Part shown: positions 1-6,402 of the stretch, one piece after another | How the letters are laid out: every line of letters starts with the position of its first letter | Numbering within the stretch: the first letter of the stretch is position 1 | From: Gemmatimonadota bacterium | GTDB lineage: Bacteria; Gemmatimonadota; Gemmatimonadetes; Longimicrobiales; UBA6960 | Direction: 5' to 3' | Length of the DNA: 15,879 nt | NCBI GenBank assembly: GCA_019347995.1 | Contig: JAHWKH010000006.1 | Location: 1-15,879 of the forward strand | Notes under the pieces: model-generated | Seen by the model: the letters and a program-made list of their open reading frames with translations, nothing else | Told to the model about the DNA's origin: nothing | Databases searched by the model: none | Made by a program: the position numbers and the translations under genes

Positions 1-1
1 C

Positions 2-1042
2 GCGTCGTTCAGGGCCGTCGTGTGGAGTCTGTGGCCGAGCGCCACGCCCTTCCCCGGATTCCGCGACGCAGCCGACCACGACCGGTTCGTCGCCGACCTC
101 GTCGCAATCGGCGCCATCCACGACGCGGGCCAGGTCTATTGGGATGTGCGGCTGTCGACGCAGCACCCCACGCTCGAGTTCAGGACCGCCGACGCGTGCC
201 TCACCGTGGACGACGTCGTCCTGCACGCCGCCCTGTGCCGGGCGCTGGCCAACCGCACGGGCGCGATCGTGGTGTCAGCCGACTACCGCCTCGCCCCAGA
301 GCACCGCTTCCCTGCCGCTCTGGACGACGCATGGACCGTCCTCACGTGGCTGCATGACCACGCCGGCGAGCTTGGCGCCGACCCAGGGCGCCTGGCCGTG
401 GCGGGGGAGAGCGCGGGCGCCAACCTCGCCGCGGTGGCCGCGCGCCGCGCCCACGCCGACCCCGCCGGCGCCCATCCCCGCCTGCGGGCCCAGTTGCTGG
501 CCTACCCGGCGCTGGACGCCGCGCTGGCCACCGCCTCCTACGACGAGCTGGGCACCGGCTTCGGTCTGACCCGCGAGCAGATGCGCTGGTACTGGGACGC
601 CTATGCGCCGGACGGGGCCGCGCGCTCGCCCGAGGCCTCCCCGCTGCGCGCGTCCGACCTCGCGGGCCTGCCTCCGGCGGTCATCGTGCAGGCCGAGCTC
701 GATCCGCTGCTCGACGACGGACTGGACTACGCGCAGCGCCTACGCGCCGCGGGCGTGGAGGCCGACGTCCGCGTGTGGCCCGGCATGGTCCACGGCTTCC
801 TGCGCTACCGCGGCCTGCTCGACGATGCCCACGCCGCCCTCGACGAGGCCGCCGCCCGGGTGGCCGCCTACCGCGCCGATGCCTTACCCAGCCAGCCCGG
901 CCTCGTCCTGACCGTCCTCATCGACGGCCGTACGGCGGAGGTGCGCGCCTCCCGCACGCTGAGCCTGCCGCTGCAGATCCTCAGCACGGGGCCGGTGACG
1001 GTGGAGGCGGTCGTCCGGGCGCGGGCTCCGCTCACCCCCTGA
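2..1042 (+). CDS. In-frame chimera: GCS2-type carboxylate-amine ligase fragment joined to alpha/beta-hydrolase fragment (5' partial)
   Basis: The frame is open from the first bases, so the gene enters from outside; numbering here starts at the GTG at 20. Residues 1-75 match the C-terminal part of YbdK/EgtA-like glutamate-cysteine ligase 2 proteins (WSLWPSA, YWDVRLS, PTLEFR, LTVDDVVLHAALCRAL). From about residue 73 the sequence becomes a hormone-sensitive-lipase-type alpha/beta hydrolase: SADYRLAPEHRFPAALDDAW, nucleophile elbow GESAG (Ser131), acid Asp228 in AELDPLLDD, and His258 in MVHGF. The hydrolase lacks its first strands and the HGGG oxyanion-hole motif, so hydrolytic activity is doubtful. 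The ligase part lacks its own C-terminal end. Both families carry a CRALA/CRALV-like segment at the switch, which suggests joining by short homology. Residues about 287-340 are a strand-rich tail beyond the usual hydrolase end, preceded by a rare TTA codon at 884-886. The two family identities are fairly sure; that this is one real gene is not. Confidence 0.7.
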   Translation, partial: ASFRAVVWSLWPSATPFPGFRDAADHDRFVADLVAIGAIHDAGQVYWDVRLSTQHPTLEFRTADACLTVDDVVLHAALCRALANRTGAIVVSADYRLAPEHRFPAALDDAWTVLTWLHDHAGELGADPGRLAVAGESAGANLAAVAARRAHADPAGAHPRLRAQLLAYPALDAALATASYDELGTGFGLTREQMRWYWDAYAPDGAARSPEASPLRASDLAGLPPAVIVQAELDPLLDDGLDYAQRLRAAGVEADVRVWPGMVHGFLRYRGLLDDAHAALDEAAARVAAYRADALPSQPGLVLTVLIDGRTAEVRASRTLSLPLQILSTGPVTVEAVVRARAPLTP

Positions 1043-1058
1043 CCGACCGGCGCTATCC

Positions 1059-1082
1059 AACGGCACCGGGTGCCGTTAGGGT
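1059..1082 (+). promoter_or_regulatory. Perfect 19-bp palindrome overlapping a TAGGGT -10 element
   Basis: AACGGCACC-G-GGTGCCGTT (1059-1077) is a perfect inverted repeat with 9-bp arms and a single central base. Its last T is the first base of TAGGGT (1077-1082), a typical actinobacterial -10 hexamer (TANNNT). The ATG of the next ORF lies 42 bases downstream of the hexamer. Size and symmetry suit a TetR-type repressor operator placed on the promoter, but no regulator gene is in view, so the family is inference. Confidence 0.6.
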
Positions 1083-1123
1083 CGCGCCACCGGGAACACG
1101 ACCGGTCGGCCGCAGGAGGACGC

Positions 1124-1201
1124 ATGACCATCACCGCCCCCGTCGAGGACATCGTGCCCGTGACCGAGGCAGCCGAGCTCGAGGTCGTCGAGGAGGCCTA
1201 G
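1124..1201 (+). CDS. 25-codon ORF behind a strong RBS; probably the truncated 5' end of a gene
   Basis: A perfect AGGAGG (1114-1119) sits four bases before ATG 1124, downstream of the palindromic promoter. The frame encodes 25 residues, begins MTITAPVEDIVPVTEA, is acidic and Val/Glu-rich, and stops at TAG 1199-1201. It could be a complete small peptide. I prefer a truncated N-terminus, because the sequence changes character at about 1200, where the start of a minus-strand gene is cut at the same place. It has no Cys/Ser/Thr-rich core, so a RiPP precursor is not supported. Confidence 0.4.
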   Translation: MTITAPVEDIVPVTEAAELEVVEEA

Positions 1202-1279
1202 CCGGTGCTTCACGCGGATGCGCAGCTTCGGCTTGCGGCGGGCGCGCCTGCCCTGGATGCTCGCGTCGTCTCCTGTCAT
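1202..1279 (-). pseudogene. Truncated 5' end of an unknown basic protein
   Basis: On the minus strand an ATG at 1279 follows GGGGAGACGCC, which gives a good ribosome-binding site. The first codons encode MTGDDASIQGRRARRK and then PKLRIRVKHRL, a basic stretch with nearly all G/C third positions. After about 1203 the frame runs into DNA that belongs to the plus-strand ORF at 1124-1201, so only about 25 codons look authentic. It lies on the same strand as, and downstream of, the phospholipase D-like gene. The 136 bases between them hold a GCGGCG/CGCCGC hairpin (1292-1308) just before the RBS. The product is not recognised. Confidence 0.35.
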
Positions 1280-1415
1280 GGCGTCTCCCCGGCGGCGTGG
1301 GGCGCCGCACCCTCTCTTCGATGTCCTCCGGAGGGGCGGCGGATCGCACGCTCCGACCGTCCCGCCATGCACGGCCCGTTCCGCGCTGGAGGGGCGTTGA
1401 GGAAGGGGGAGCGAT

Positions 1416-2714
1416 CTACAGGAGACGGGAGGCGACGACCCAGGCACGCTCCTGCGCCCTCTCCCACGCTCCCCTGCGACGAAAGGCGTCCAGCTCCAGC
1501 TCGTCGGCGAGCTCGATGTCCTGGAGGAAGCGGTCGTGGAGCCGACGACCGACCCGGGGGTCGTGACACAGGAGGGTCACCTCGTCGTTCAGCGCCATGG
1601 AGCGGTTGTCGAAGTTCATCGTGCCCACCGAGCTCCACATCCGGTCGGCCACCAGCGTCTTGGCGTGCACCATGGTGGGCCGGTACTCGTAGATCCTCAC
1701 GCCTCCCTCCAGCAGCGCCTCGTAGTGGCAGCGGGCGGCGTACCAGGTGGAGGGCCGGTCGGTGTTGCCGCCCGGGGTGAGCACGCGCACGTCCACGCCA
1801 CGCCCGACGGCGTCCACCAGCATGCGCCGGAAGTCGTCGTCGGGGACGAAGTAGGCGTTGGTGATGTAGAGCGTCTCGCTGGATCCGGCGATCGATAGGG
1901 CGAAGTACTGCTCCGCCCGGGTGGCTCCCAGGGCCGGGGCGCTGAAGAAGACCCCGGCGTGGGTGTCGCCGGGCCGGGCGTCCCCCTCCGGGAATACGCG
2001 ATCGCCCACGAGGAGTTGGCGGGTGGCCTCGGCCCAGTCGTCGATGAAGCCCGCCTGGAGCTGGTAGACCGCGGGGCCTTCGAGGCGCGCGCTGGTGTCG
2101 CGCCACTGGCCTTCGTGGCGTCCGTCCCCCATCCAGTCGTCGTGGATGGCGAAGCCGCCCGTGTAGCCGATGCGTCCATCCACGACCACGGTGCGCGCGT
2201 GGCTGCGCTGCTGGACCTTGTAGAGGGTGGTGGGTCGCGGCGGCCGGAAACACGCCACCTCGACGCCCCCGTCCTTCAGCTTCCGGAAGTACGCTTCGTC
2301 CACGCCCCGGGTGCCGAACCAGTCGTACAGGAAGAGCACCTCGACGCCCGCCCGGGCGCGCTCCAGGAGGATTTCCTCGAGCTCGTCCGCCAGCCGGCCC
2401 GGCTTGAACCAGAAGACGTGCCACGTGATGAGGTCCCGGGCCGAGCGCAGGTCCTCGAAAAGCCGGGGGTAGACCTCCTCGCCGTTGGAGAGGATCTCCA
2501 CCCGGTTTCCCCGCGTGAGCTCCGTGCTCACGTGGGTCTCCACCATGCGGCGGAACTCCTCCTGGGCGGCCGTAGGGGCGGTGCGGTCACGCTCGAGGGC
2601 GCGCAGCCGCTCGATGGGGGTCCCGCGGGTGAGGAACTGCGCGCCCACGAACGCTCCGAGGGCGACGAGGGCCGTCAGGATTCCGAGGACGATCCACAAC
2701 GCGATGTCGACCAG
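1416..2714 (-). CDS. Phospholipase D-like / cardiolipin synthase-family membrane protein
   Basis: 432 residues. A single N-terminal membrane helix (about 5-28) is followed by two PLD domains. Motif 1 is H172-A-R174-x4-D179 followed by GRIGYTGG. Motif 2 is H350-A-K352-x4-D357 with SSVGTMN ending at Asn367. Cardiolipin synthases of this superfamily transfer a phosphatidyl group between lipids through a phosphohistidine, at the membrane. Here the Lys of the first HKD is Arg, while the second motif is canonical. No ATG or GTG start fits. A CTG at 2714 stands five bases after a perfect AGGAGG and is chosen; a TTG at 2699 is the alternative but lies about 20 bases from the RBS. The frame stays open far upstream, but there it is antisense-like translation of the permease gene. 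It follows ADOP permease 1 by 71 bases on the same strand, with a strong hairpin between. Superfamily is sure; the exact lipid reaction is not. Confidence 0.85.
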   Translation of the reverse strand: MVDIALWIVLGILTALVALGAFVGAQFLTRGTPIERLRALERDRTAPTAAQEEFRRMVETHVSTELTRGNRVEILSNGEEVYPRLFEDLRSARDLITWHVFWFKPGRLADELEEILLERARAGVEVLFLYDWFGTRGVDEAYFRKLKDGGVEVACFRPPRPTTLYKVQQRSHARTVVVDGRIGYTGGFAIHDDWMGDGRHEGQWRDTSARLEGPAVYQLQAGFIDDWAEATRQLLVGDRVFPEGDARPGDTHAGVFFSAPALGATRAEQYFALSIAGSSETLYITNAYFVPDDDFRRMLVDAVGRGVDVRVLTPGGNTDRPSTWYAARCHYEALLEGGVRIYEYRPTMVHAKTLVADRMWSSVGTMNFDNRSMALNDEVTLLCHDPRVGRRLHDRFLQDIELADELELDAFRRRGAWERAQERAWVVASRLL

Positions 2715-2722
2715 CGCGACCT

Positions 2723-2763
2723 CCTGTCCGGGTCCGGTGCGCCCGCACCGTTGTCCGGACAGG
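2723..2763 (-). promoter_or_regulatory. Two-tier hairpin touching the Shine-Dalgarno of the PLD-like gene
   Basis: Outer arms CCTGTCCGG (2723-2731) and CCGGACAGG (2755-2763) pair perfectly over 9 bp. Inside them CGGTGC (2735-2740) pairs with GCACCG (2745-2750) around a 4-base loop. In the minus-strand transcript the last three bases of the outer stem (2725-2723) are the AGG that begins the AGGAGGT ribosome-binding site (2725-2719). There is no U-run, so a simple intrinsic terminator is unlikely. Partial masking of the RBS, or mRNA processing/stability between permease and PLD cistrons, is the inferred role. Confidence 0.55.
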
Positions 2764-2785
2764 CTCCTCGCAAGGCCCGTGCGAG

Positions 2786-5497
2786 TCACTCGTCGCGGAG
2801 AGCCTCCGTGGGGGCGACGCGTGTGGCGCGGCGCGCCGGCAGCCAGGCCGACGCCACGGCCACCGCCAGGAGCGCCAGGGGAAGCCCGATGAAGCTGACC
2901 GGGTCCGTGGGGCTGACGCCGTGCAGGAATTCCCGCAGCGCCCCCGCGCCCGCCAGGGCGACCACCAGACCCACCGCGGCCCCGACCGCGGCGGGCATCG
3001 TCCCTTCCCGCACCATGAGCCGCACCACCTGCCCACGCCCGGCTCCCAGGGCCACCCGCACGCCGATCTCGCGCGTGCGGCGCGCCACCGTGTAGGAGAC
3101 GACGCCGTAGATGCCGACGGCGGCCAGCAGGAGCGCCACCAGGCCGAACGCGCCCAGGAGGCTCGCCGCGAGACGCGGCCGTGCCACGGCCCGGCTCCTG
3201 ACGTCCTCCATCGTCTGGACGTTGGCCAGCGGAAGGCGGGGGTCCATCTCGGCCACCGCGGCCCGCAGGGCGGGAATCAGGGTGCCGGGCTCCACCCCGG
3301 TGCGGGCCACCACGGTCATGGCGCGGCCCCCGCCGAAGGGGATGGCCCGGAGCTGGTCGTGGGCCAGGTAGACCTGGGGATCGGGCGGGGCGTCCATGAG
3401 CGCGCGCACATCGCCCACCACGCCGACGATGGTGAGCCACGGCGGATCGTCGCCGCCCATCGCGAACGTGATGCGCCGCCCCAGCACGTCCTGTCCGGGC
3501 CAGTAGCGCTCCACGAGCGCCCGGCTCACCCCGACCACGAGCGGCGACTCCGCGTCGTCGCCCTCCGTGAGGGCCCGTCCCTGGAGCACGGGAATGCCCA
3601 GCGTCTCGAAATATCCCGGCTGCACGGCCGCGTAGTGCGCGTTCCACGCGGGCACCGCTCCCGCCGGCGCCGCCTCGCCCTCGGGCTGGAAATCGCCGCG
3701 CCCGGGAAGGCCGCGCAGCGGGAGGATGCTGACGGCGGCGGCCGACGCAACGGCCGGAAGCGCCTCCAGGCGCTCCTGGAGGGCTCCATACGCCCGGGCC
3801 ACGTCCTCGCCCTGCGGGTAGGAGGACGACGGCAGGGAGAGGTCGAACGTGACCACGTTCGCCGTGCGCACGCCCGGGTCCTCCGACCGCAGCGCGTCGA
3901 AGCTCCGGATCGCCAGTCCAGCCGCCAGCACGACCACCAGGCTCAGCGCCGCCTGCCCGGCGACGAGGCCCCGGCGGAGCGAGCGGCGGCCCGTGTCGTC
4001 GCTCGAGCCCCGCCCCCCGGCCAGCCCCCGGGCCAGCGCGCCCGCGCCCTGGAGGGCCGGCACGAGGGCGAACAGGAGCGTGGCGGCCACGGTGATGCCC
4101 GCCGTGAACGCCAGCACCGTCCGATCCAGACGCACGCCCTCCGAGCGGGGCAGCGCCGTCGGGTCCAGCGCCAGCAGCGCCGGCGTGCCCCAGCCGGCCA
4201 GGAGCAGCCCCAGGCACGCCCCCAGCCCGGACACGACCAGACCTTCCGTGAGGAGCTGGCGGGTCAGCCGGCCGCGGCCGGCGCCCAGGGCCGTACGCAC
4301 CGCCATCTCGCGCTGTCGCGCCTCGGCGCGGGCGAGGAAGAGGTTGGCCACGTTTCCGCACGCCACGAGGAGCACCAGGCCCACGGCGCCCATGAGGAGG
4401 AGCACGACGCCGCCCGCGTCGCCCACCAGGTCGTCGCGCAGCGGCTCGAACCAGATGAAGTGGCCGGCCGCGTGGTGCTCGTGCTCCTGGTACCAGGCGG
4501 CGGTGATCGTCTCGAGCTCCGCCTCGGCGGCGGCCAGCGTGGCTCCTTCGGCGAGGCGTCCCACCGCCGCCAGGCCGTGGCTCCCGCGGCCTCCCGGCCT
4601 CGCCTCGTCGAAGCGGAGCGTCTCCCACATGCGCGTGCCGGCGGTGGGGAAGACGAAGTCCGGGGGCATCACCCCGACGATGCGGGCGATCTCACCATCG
4701 ACGGTCAGGGCGCGGCCCACCACCGCCGGGTCGGCGCCGAAGCGATCGTTCCAAAGCCCGTGGGAGAGCAGGACGGCGCGGGGCGCGTCGGGCGCCTGCT
4801 CCTCCGGCGTGAACGTGCGGCCGAGCGCGGCGCGGACGCCCAGGAGCTCGAACAGCCCTTCTCCCGCCAGGACGGTCGGGATCCGCTCCGGGTCGCCCTC
4901 GTCTCCCGTGAGGGTCCGGTTCGTGGACACCCAGGGCACCACGTCCTCCATCGCGCGGCTCGCGTCCCTGTAGTCGAGGACCTCCGGGCCGGACAGCACG
5001 AACTGGTCGATGTCGATACCGGTGGACGGCAGATACCGGGTCCACAGCGAGACGAGCCGGTCGGGCTCGGCGTAGGGAAGGGGGCGCAGCAGCACCCCCC
5101 GCACCACGCTGAACACGGCCGTGTTCGCCCCGATGCCGAGGGCCAGCGTGAGGACCGCCACCGCCGCGAATCCGGGTCGCCGGCCGACCTGGCGGATGCC
5201 GTGGGCGACGTCCCGGACCGTTTCGCTCCACAGGGCGTCCCACCGCATCCTCGCCTCCCTCTCGCTCCCGAGCTTGCGGCACGTGGTGCGCACGCGCTCC
5301 AGGTCGCCGAAGCGGCGCAGGGCCTCGCGCCGCGCCGCGTCCTCGTCCCACCCCTCCGCCACCAGGTCCCGCGCTCGCATCCGCACGTGGTGCTCCAGCT
5401 CCTCGTCCACCTCCACCTCCACCGGAGGCGGGAAGAGGAGGGCCCGCACGCGCCGGCCCAGGCGCAGGAGCGTCGGGGCCACCCGGCGGGGGCTCAC
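2786..5497 (-). CDS. ADOP-family FtsX/MacB-like ABC permease 1
   Basis: 903 residues from GTG 5497, which overlaps the PadR 1 stop as GTGA. The N-terminal soluble segment (about 28-75: DEELEHHVRMRARDLVAEGW, ALRRFGDLERVR) is the permease prefix typical of ADOP proteins. A first membrane helix follows at about 108-132 ([18 protein letters not shown]), then a MacB-like periplasmic domain with IVGVMPPDF, a central multi-helix FtsX domain (about 360-440, [30 protein letters not shown]), a second periplasmic domain, and a C-terminal FtsX domain (about 777-903, [20 protein letters not shown], ending TEALRDE). Length and double FtsX layout fit ADOP permeases, which typically occur next to PadR regulators and without a neighbouring ATPase, as here. 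Transport or mechanotransmission across the inner membrane is expected from the family; substrate and ATPase partner are unknown. Confidence 0.93.
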   Translation of the reverse strand: MSPRRVAPTLLRLGRRVRALLFPPPVEVEVDEELEHHVRMRARDLVAEGWDEDAARREALRRFGDLERVRTTCRKLGSEREARMRWDALWSETVRDVAHGIRQVGRRPGFAAVAVLTLALGIGANTAVFSVVRGVLLRPLPYAEPDRLVSLWTRYLPSTGIDIDQFVLSGPEVLDYRDASRAMEDVVPWVSTNRTLTGDEGDPERIPTVLAGEGLFELLGVRAALGRTFTPEEQAPDAPRAVLLSHGLWNDRFGADPAVVGRALTVDGEIARIVGVMPPDFVFPTAGTRMWETLRFDEARPGGRGSHGLAAVGRLAEGATLAAAEAELETITAAWYQEHEHHAAGHFIWFEPLRDDLVGDAGGVVLLLMGAVGLVLLVACGNVANLFLARAEARQREMAVRTALGAGRGRLTRQLLTEGLVVSGLGACLGLLLAGWGTPALLALDPTALPRSEGVRLDRTVLAFTAGITVAATLLFALVPALQGAGALARGLAGGRGSSDDTGRRSLRRGLVAGQAALSLVVVLAAGLAIRSFDALRSEDPGVRTANVVTFDLSLPSSSYPQGEDVARAYGALQERLEALPAVASAAAVSILPLRGLPGRGDFQPEGEAAPAGAVPAWNAHYAAVQPGYFETLGIPVLQGRALTEGDDAESPLVVGVSRALVERYWPGQDVLGRRITFAMGGDDPPWLTIVGVVGDVRALMDAPPDPQVYLAHDQLRAIPFGGGRAMTVVARTGVEPGTLIPALRAAVAEMDPRLPLANVQTMEDVRSRAVARPRLAASLLGAFGLVALLLAAVGIYGVVSYTVARRTREIGVRVALGAGRGQVVRLMVREGTMPAAVGAAVGLVVALAGAGALREFLHGVSPTDPVSFIGLPLALLAVAVASAWLPARRATRVAPTEALRDE

Positions 5498-5826
5498 GCG
5501 CCGCCTTCCAGCACCGCGCGGAGCGCATCCGCGAACCGCAGCAGATCGGCCGACTCCTCCGCCAGCGCGCGGCGCCCGCGATCGGTCACGGCGTAGAACT
5601 TGGCCCTCCGGGACAGCTCGGAGACGCCCCATTCGGCCCGAAGCAGCCCCTTCTTCTCCATGCGGTAGAGGGCCGGATAGAGAGACCCCTCTTCCACGTG
5701 GAGCACGTCGTCGGTGAGGGTCTCGAGCCGCCGGGCCACGGCGTAGCCGTGCAGGGCTCCTTCGCTCAGCACCTTCAGGATCAGCGTGTCGAGCGTTCCG
5801 TGGAGGATGGGCTTGCGGGGGCTCAC
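5494..5826 (-). CDS. PadR-family transcriptional regulator 1
   Basis: 110 residues from GTG 5826. The winged-helix PadR signature is clear: GTLDTLILKVLSEGALHGYAV, EEGSLYPALYRMEKKGLL, and the wing RAKFYAVTDRGRRALAEE followed by a C-terminal dimerisation helix. PadR proteins are small repressors, often of the transporter gene beside them. Here the stop overlaps the permease start by four bases (GTGA), so translation is probably coupled. The first 12 bases (GTGAGCCCCCGC) are identical to those of the permease gene. A 39-bp imperfect dyad 24 bases upstream (5850-5888) is a good candidate autoregulatory operator. The start is supported by CGGAG 9-13 bases upstream and by alignment with PadR 2. Confidence 0.93.
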   Translation of the reverse strand: MSPRKPILHGTLDTLILKVLSEGALHGYAVARRLETLTDDVLHVEEGSLYPALYRMEKKGLLRAEWGVSELSRRAKFYAVTDRGRRALAEESADLLRFADALRAVLEGGA

Positions 5827-5849
5827 GCGGGCGGCTCCGGATGCGGATC

Positions 5850-5888
5850 GATACCCTGGCGGTCTAATCCTTAGATAGCCTGGGTATC
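5850..5888 (-). promoter_or_regulatory. 39-bp dyad, candidate operator/promoter of the PadR1-ADOP1 operon
   Basis: Nested symmetry about base 5869. Outer arms GATACCCTGGC (5850-5860) and GCCTGGGTATC (5878-5888) match in 10 of 11 pairs. Inner arms TCTAA (5863-5867) and TTAGA (5871-5875) match perfectly around TCC. On the minus strand TATCTA (5877-5872) could act as a -10 element inside the dyad. The stretch is AT-rich compared with its surroundings and lies in the only 102-base gap between prepilin 1 and PadR 1. Operator function for PadR is inference from position and symmetry. Confidence 0.6.
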
Positions 5889-5928
5889 AGGAGGGTTGCA
5901 GCCGGACGAGGCGCATGGGTTGGGCCCG

Positions 5929-6402
5929 TCAGGTCCGGTCGATGAGGCGGGTGTAGTGGTCGCCGAGGGTGTACCACCCGCTGGAGCCCAGGAGCTCGGC
6001 CACGGCCAGCCCCAGGTCCTCGCGGTCGGTGACCAGTGAGACGCCCACCAGCTCGTCCGCGTCCGGGTCGGAGGGCAGGCCGTCGGGAAGCGACCACCGC
6101 TCCCAGTCGAGCTGGTACTCCTCGAGCTGGAAGTCGAAGCCGTCGGGCAGGTAGCCCACCAGCTCGGGAGGCACTTCCCCGGGAGGGGCCTCCATGGGCC
6201 ACGCGCCGGTGGTGGCGTTGTACTCCCGGGCCGCCACCTCCACGACGCGCAGGGTGGCCACGGCTTCGGTCGCCCGCGCCCGGAGCAGCGCCTCCTGGAC
6301 GTTGGGCAGGGCGATGCGCGTGACGATGCTCATCACCATCACGACGACCAGCACCTCGACCAGGGTGAAGCCGCGACGGCTCGCGCCGCTCCCGCCCCTC
6401 AC
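5929..6402 (-). CDS. Type IV prepilin / pseudopilin-like protein 1
   Basis: 157 residues from GTG 6402, which overlaps the upstream anchor gene's stop as GTGA. The short basic leader ends SGASRRG, and prepilin peptidase would cut Gly11|Phe12 to give mature FTLVEVLVVVMVM with the conserved Glu5. The hydrophobic helix is followed by a globular part containing GYLPDGFDFQLEEYQLDWERW. It is a clear paralogue of prepilin 2 (11678-12115), sharing the G-x-WP region, GYLPD-F-F, YxLDW and the LVG-x-x-x-VTD-x-x-DLG segment. Mature position 18 is Arg (SIVTRIALPN), where prepilin 2 and most pilins have a small or hydrophobic residue. No assembly ATPase, platform protein or peptidase is in the window, so the machine that would use it must be elsewhere. 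Confidence 0.88.
   Translation of the reverse strand: MRGGSGASRRGFTLVEVLVVVMVMSIVTRIALPNVQEALLRARATEAVATLRVVEVAAREYNATTGAWPMEAPPGEVPPELVGYLPDGFDFQLEEYQLDWERWSLPDGLPSDPDADELVGVSLVTDREDLGLAVAELLGSSGWYTLGDHYTRLIDRT

Noticed and set aside
1124..1201. RiPP (lanthipeptide or similar) precursor peptide
   Set aside because: Acidic leader-like sequence with good RBS, but no Cys, no Ser/Thr-rich core, and no modifying enzyme nearby; a truncated gene start fits better.
2715..4628. Upstream extension of the PLD-like frame into the permease gene (1070 codons in all)
   Set aside because: Residues before CTG 2714 are Gly/Arg/Pro-rich off-frame translation of the permease; PLD homology and the membrane helix begin only after the RBS.
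2921..5596. 891-codon open frame on the plus strand opposite ADOP permease 1
   Set aside because: Low-complexity His/Arg/Gln/Gly-rich translation without family features; shadow of the permease.
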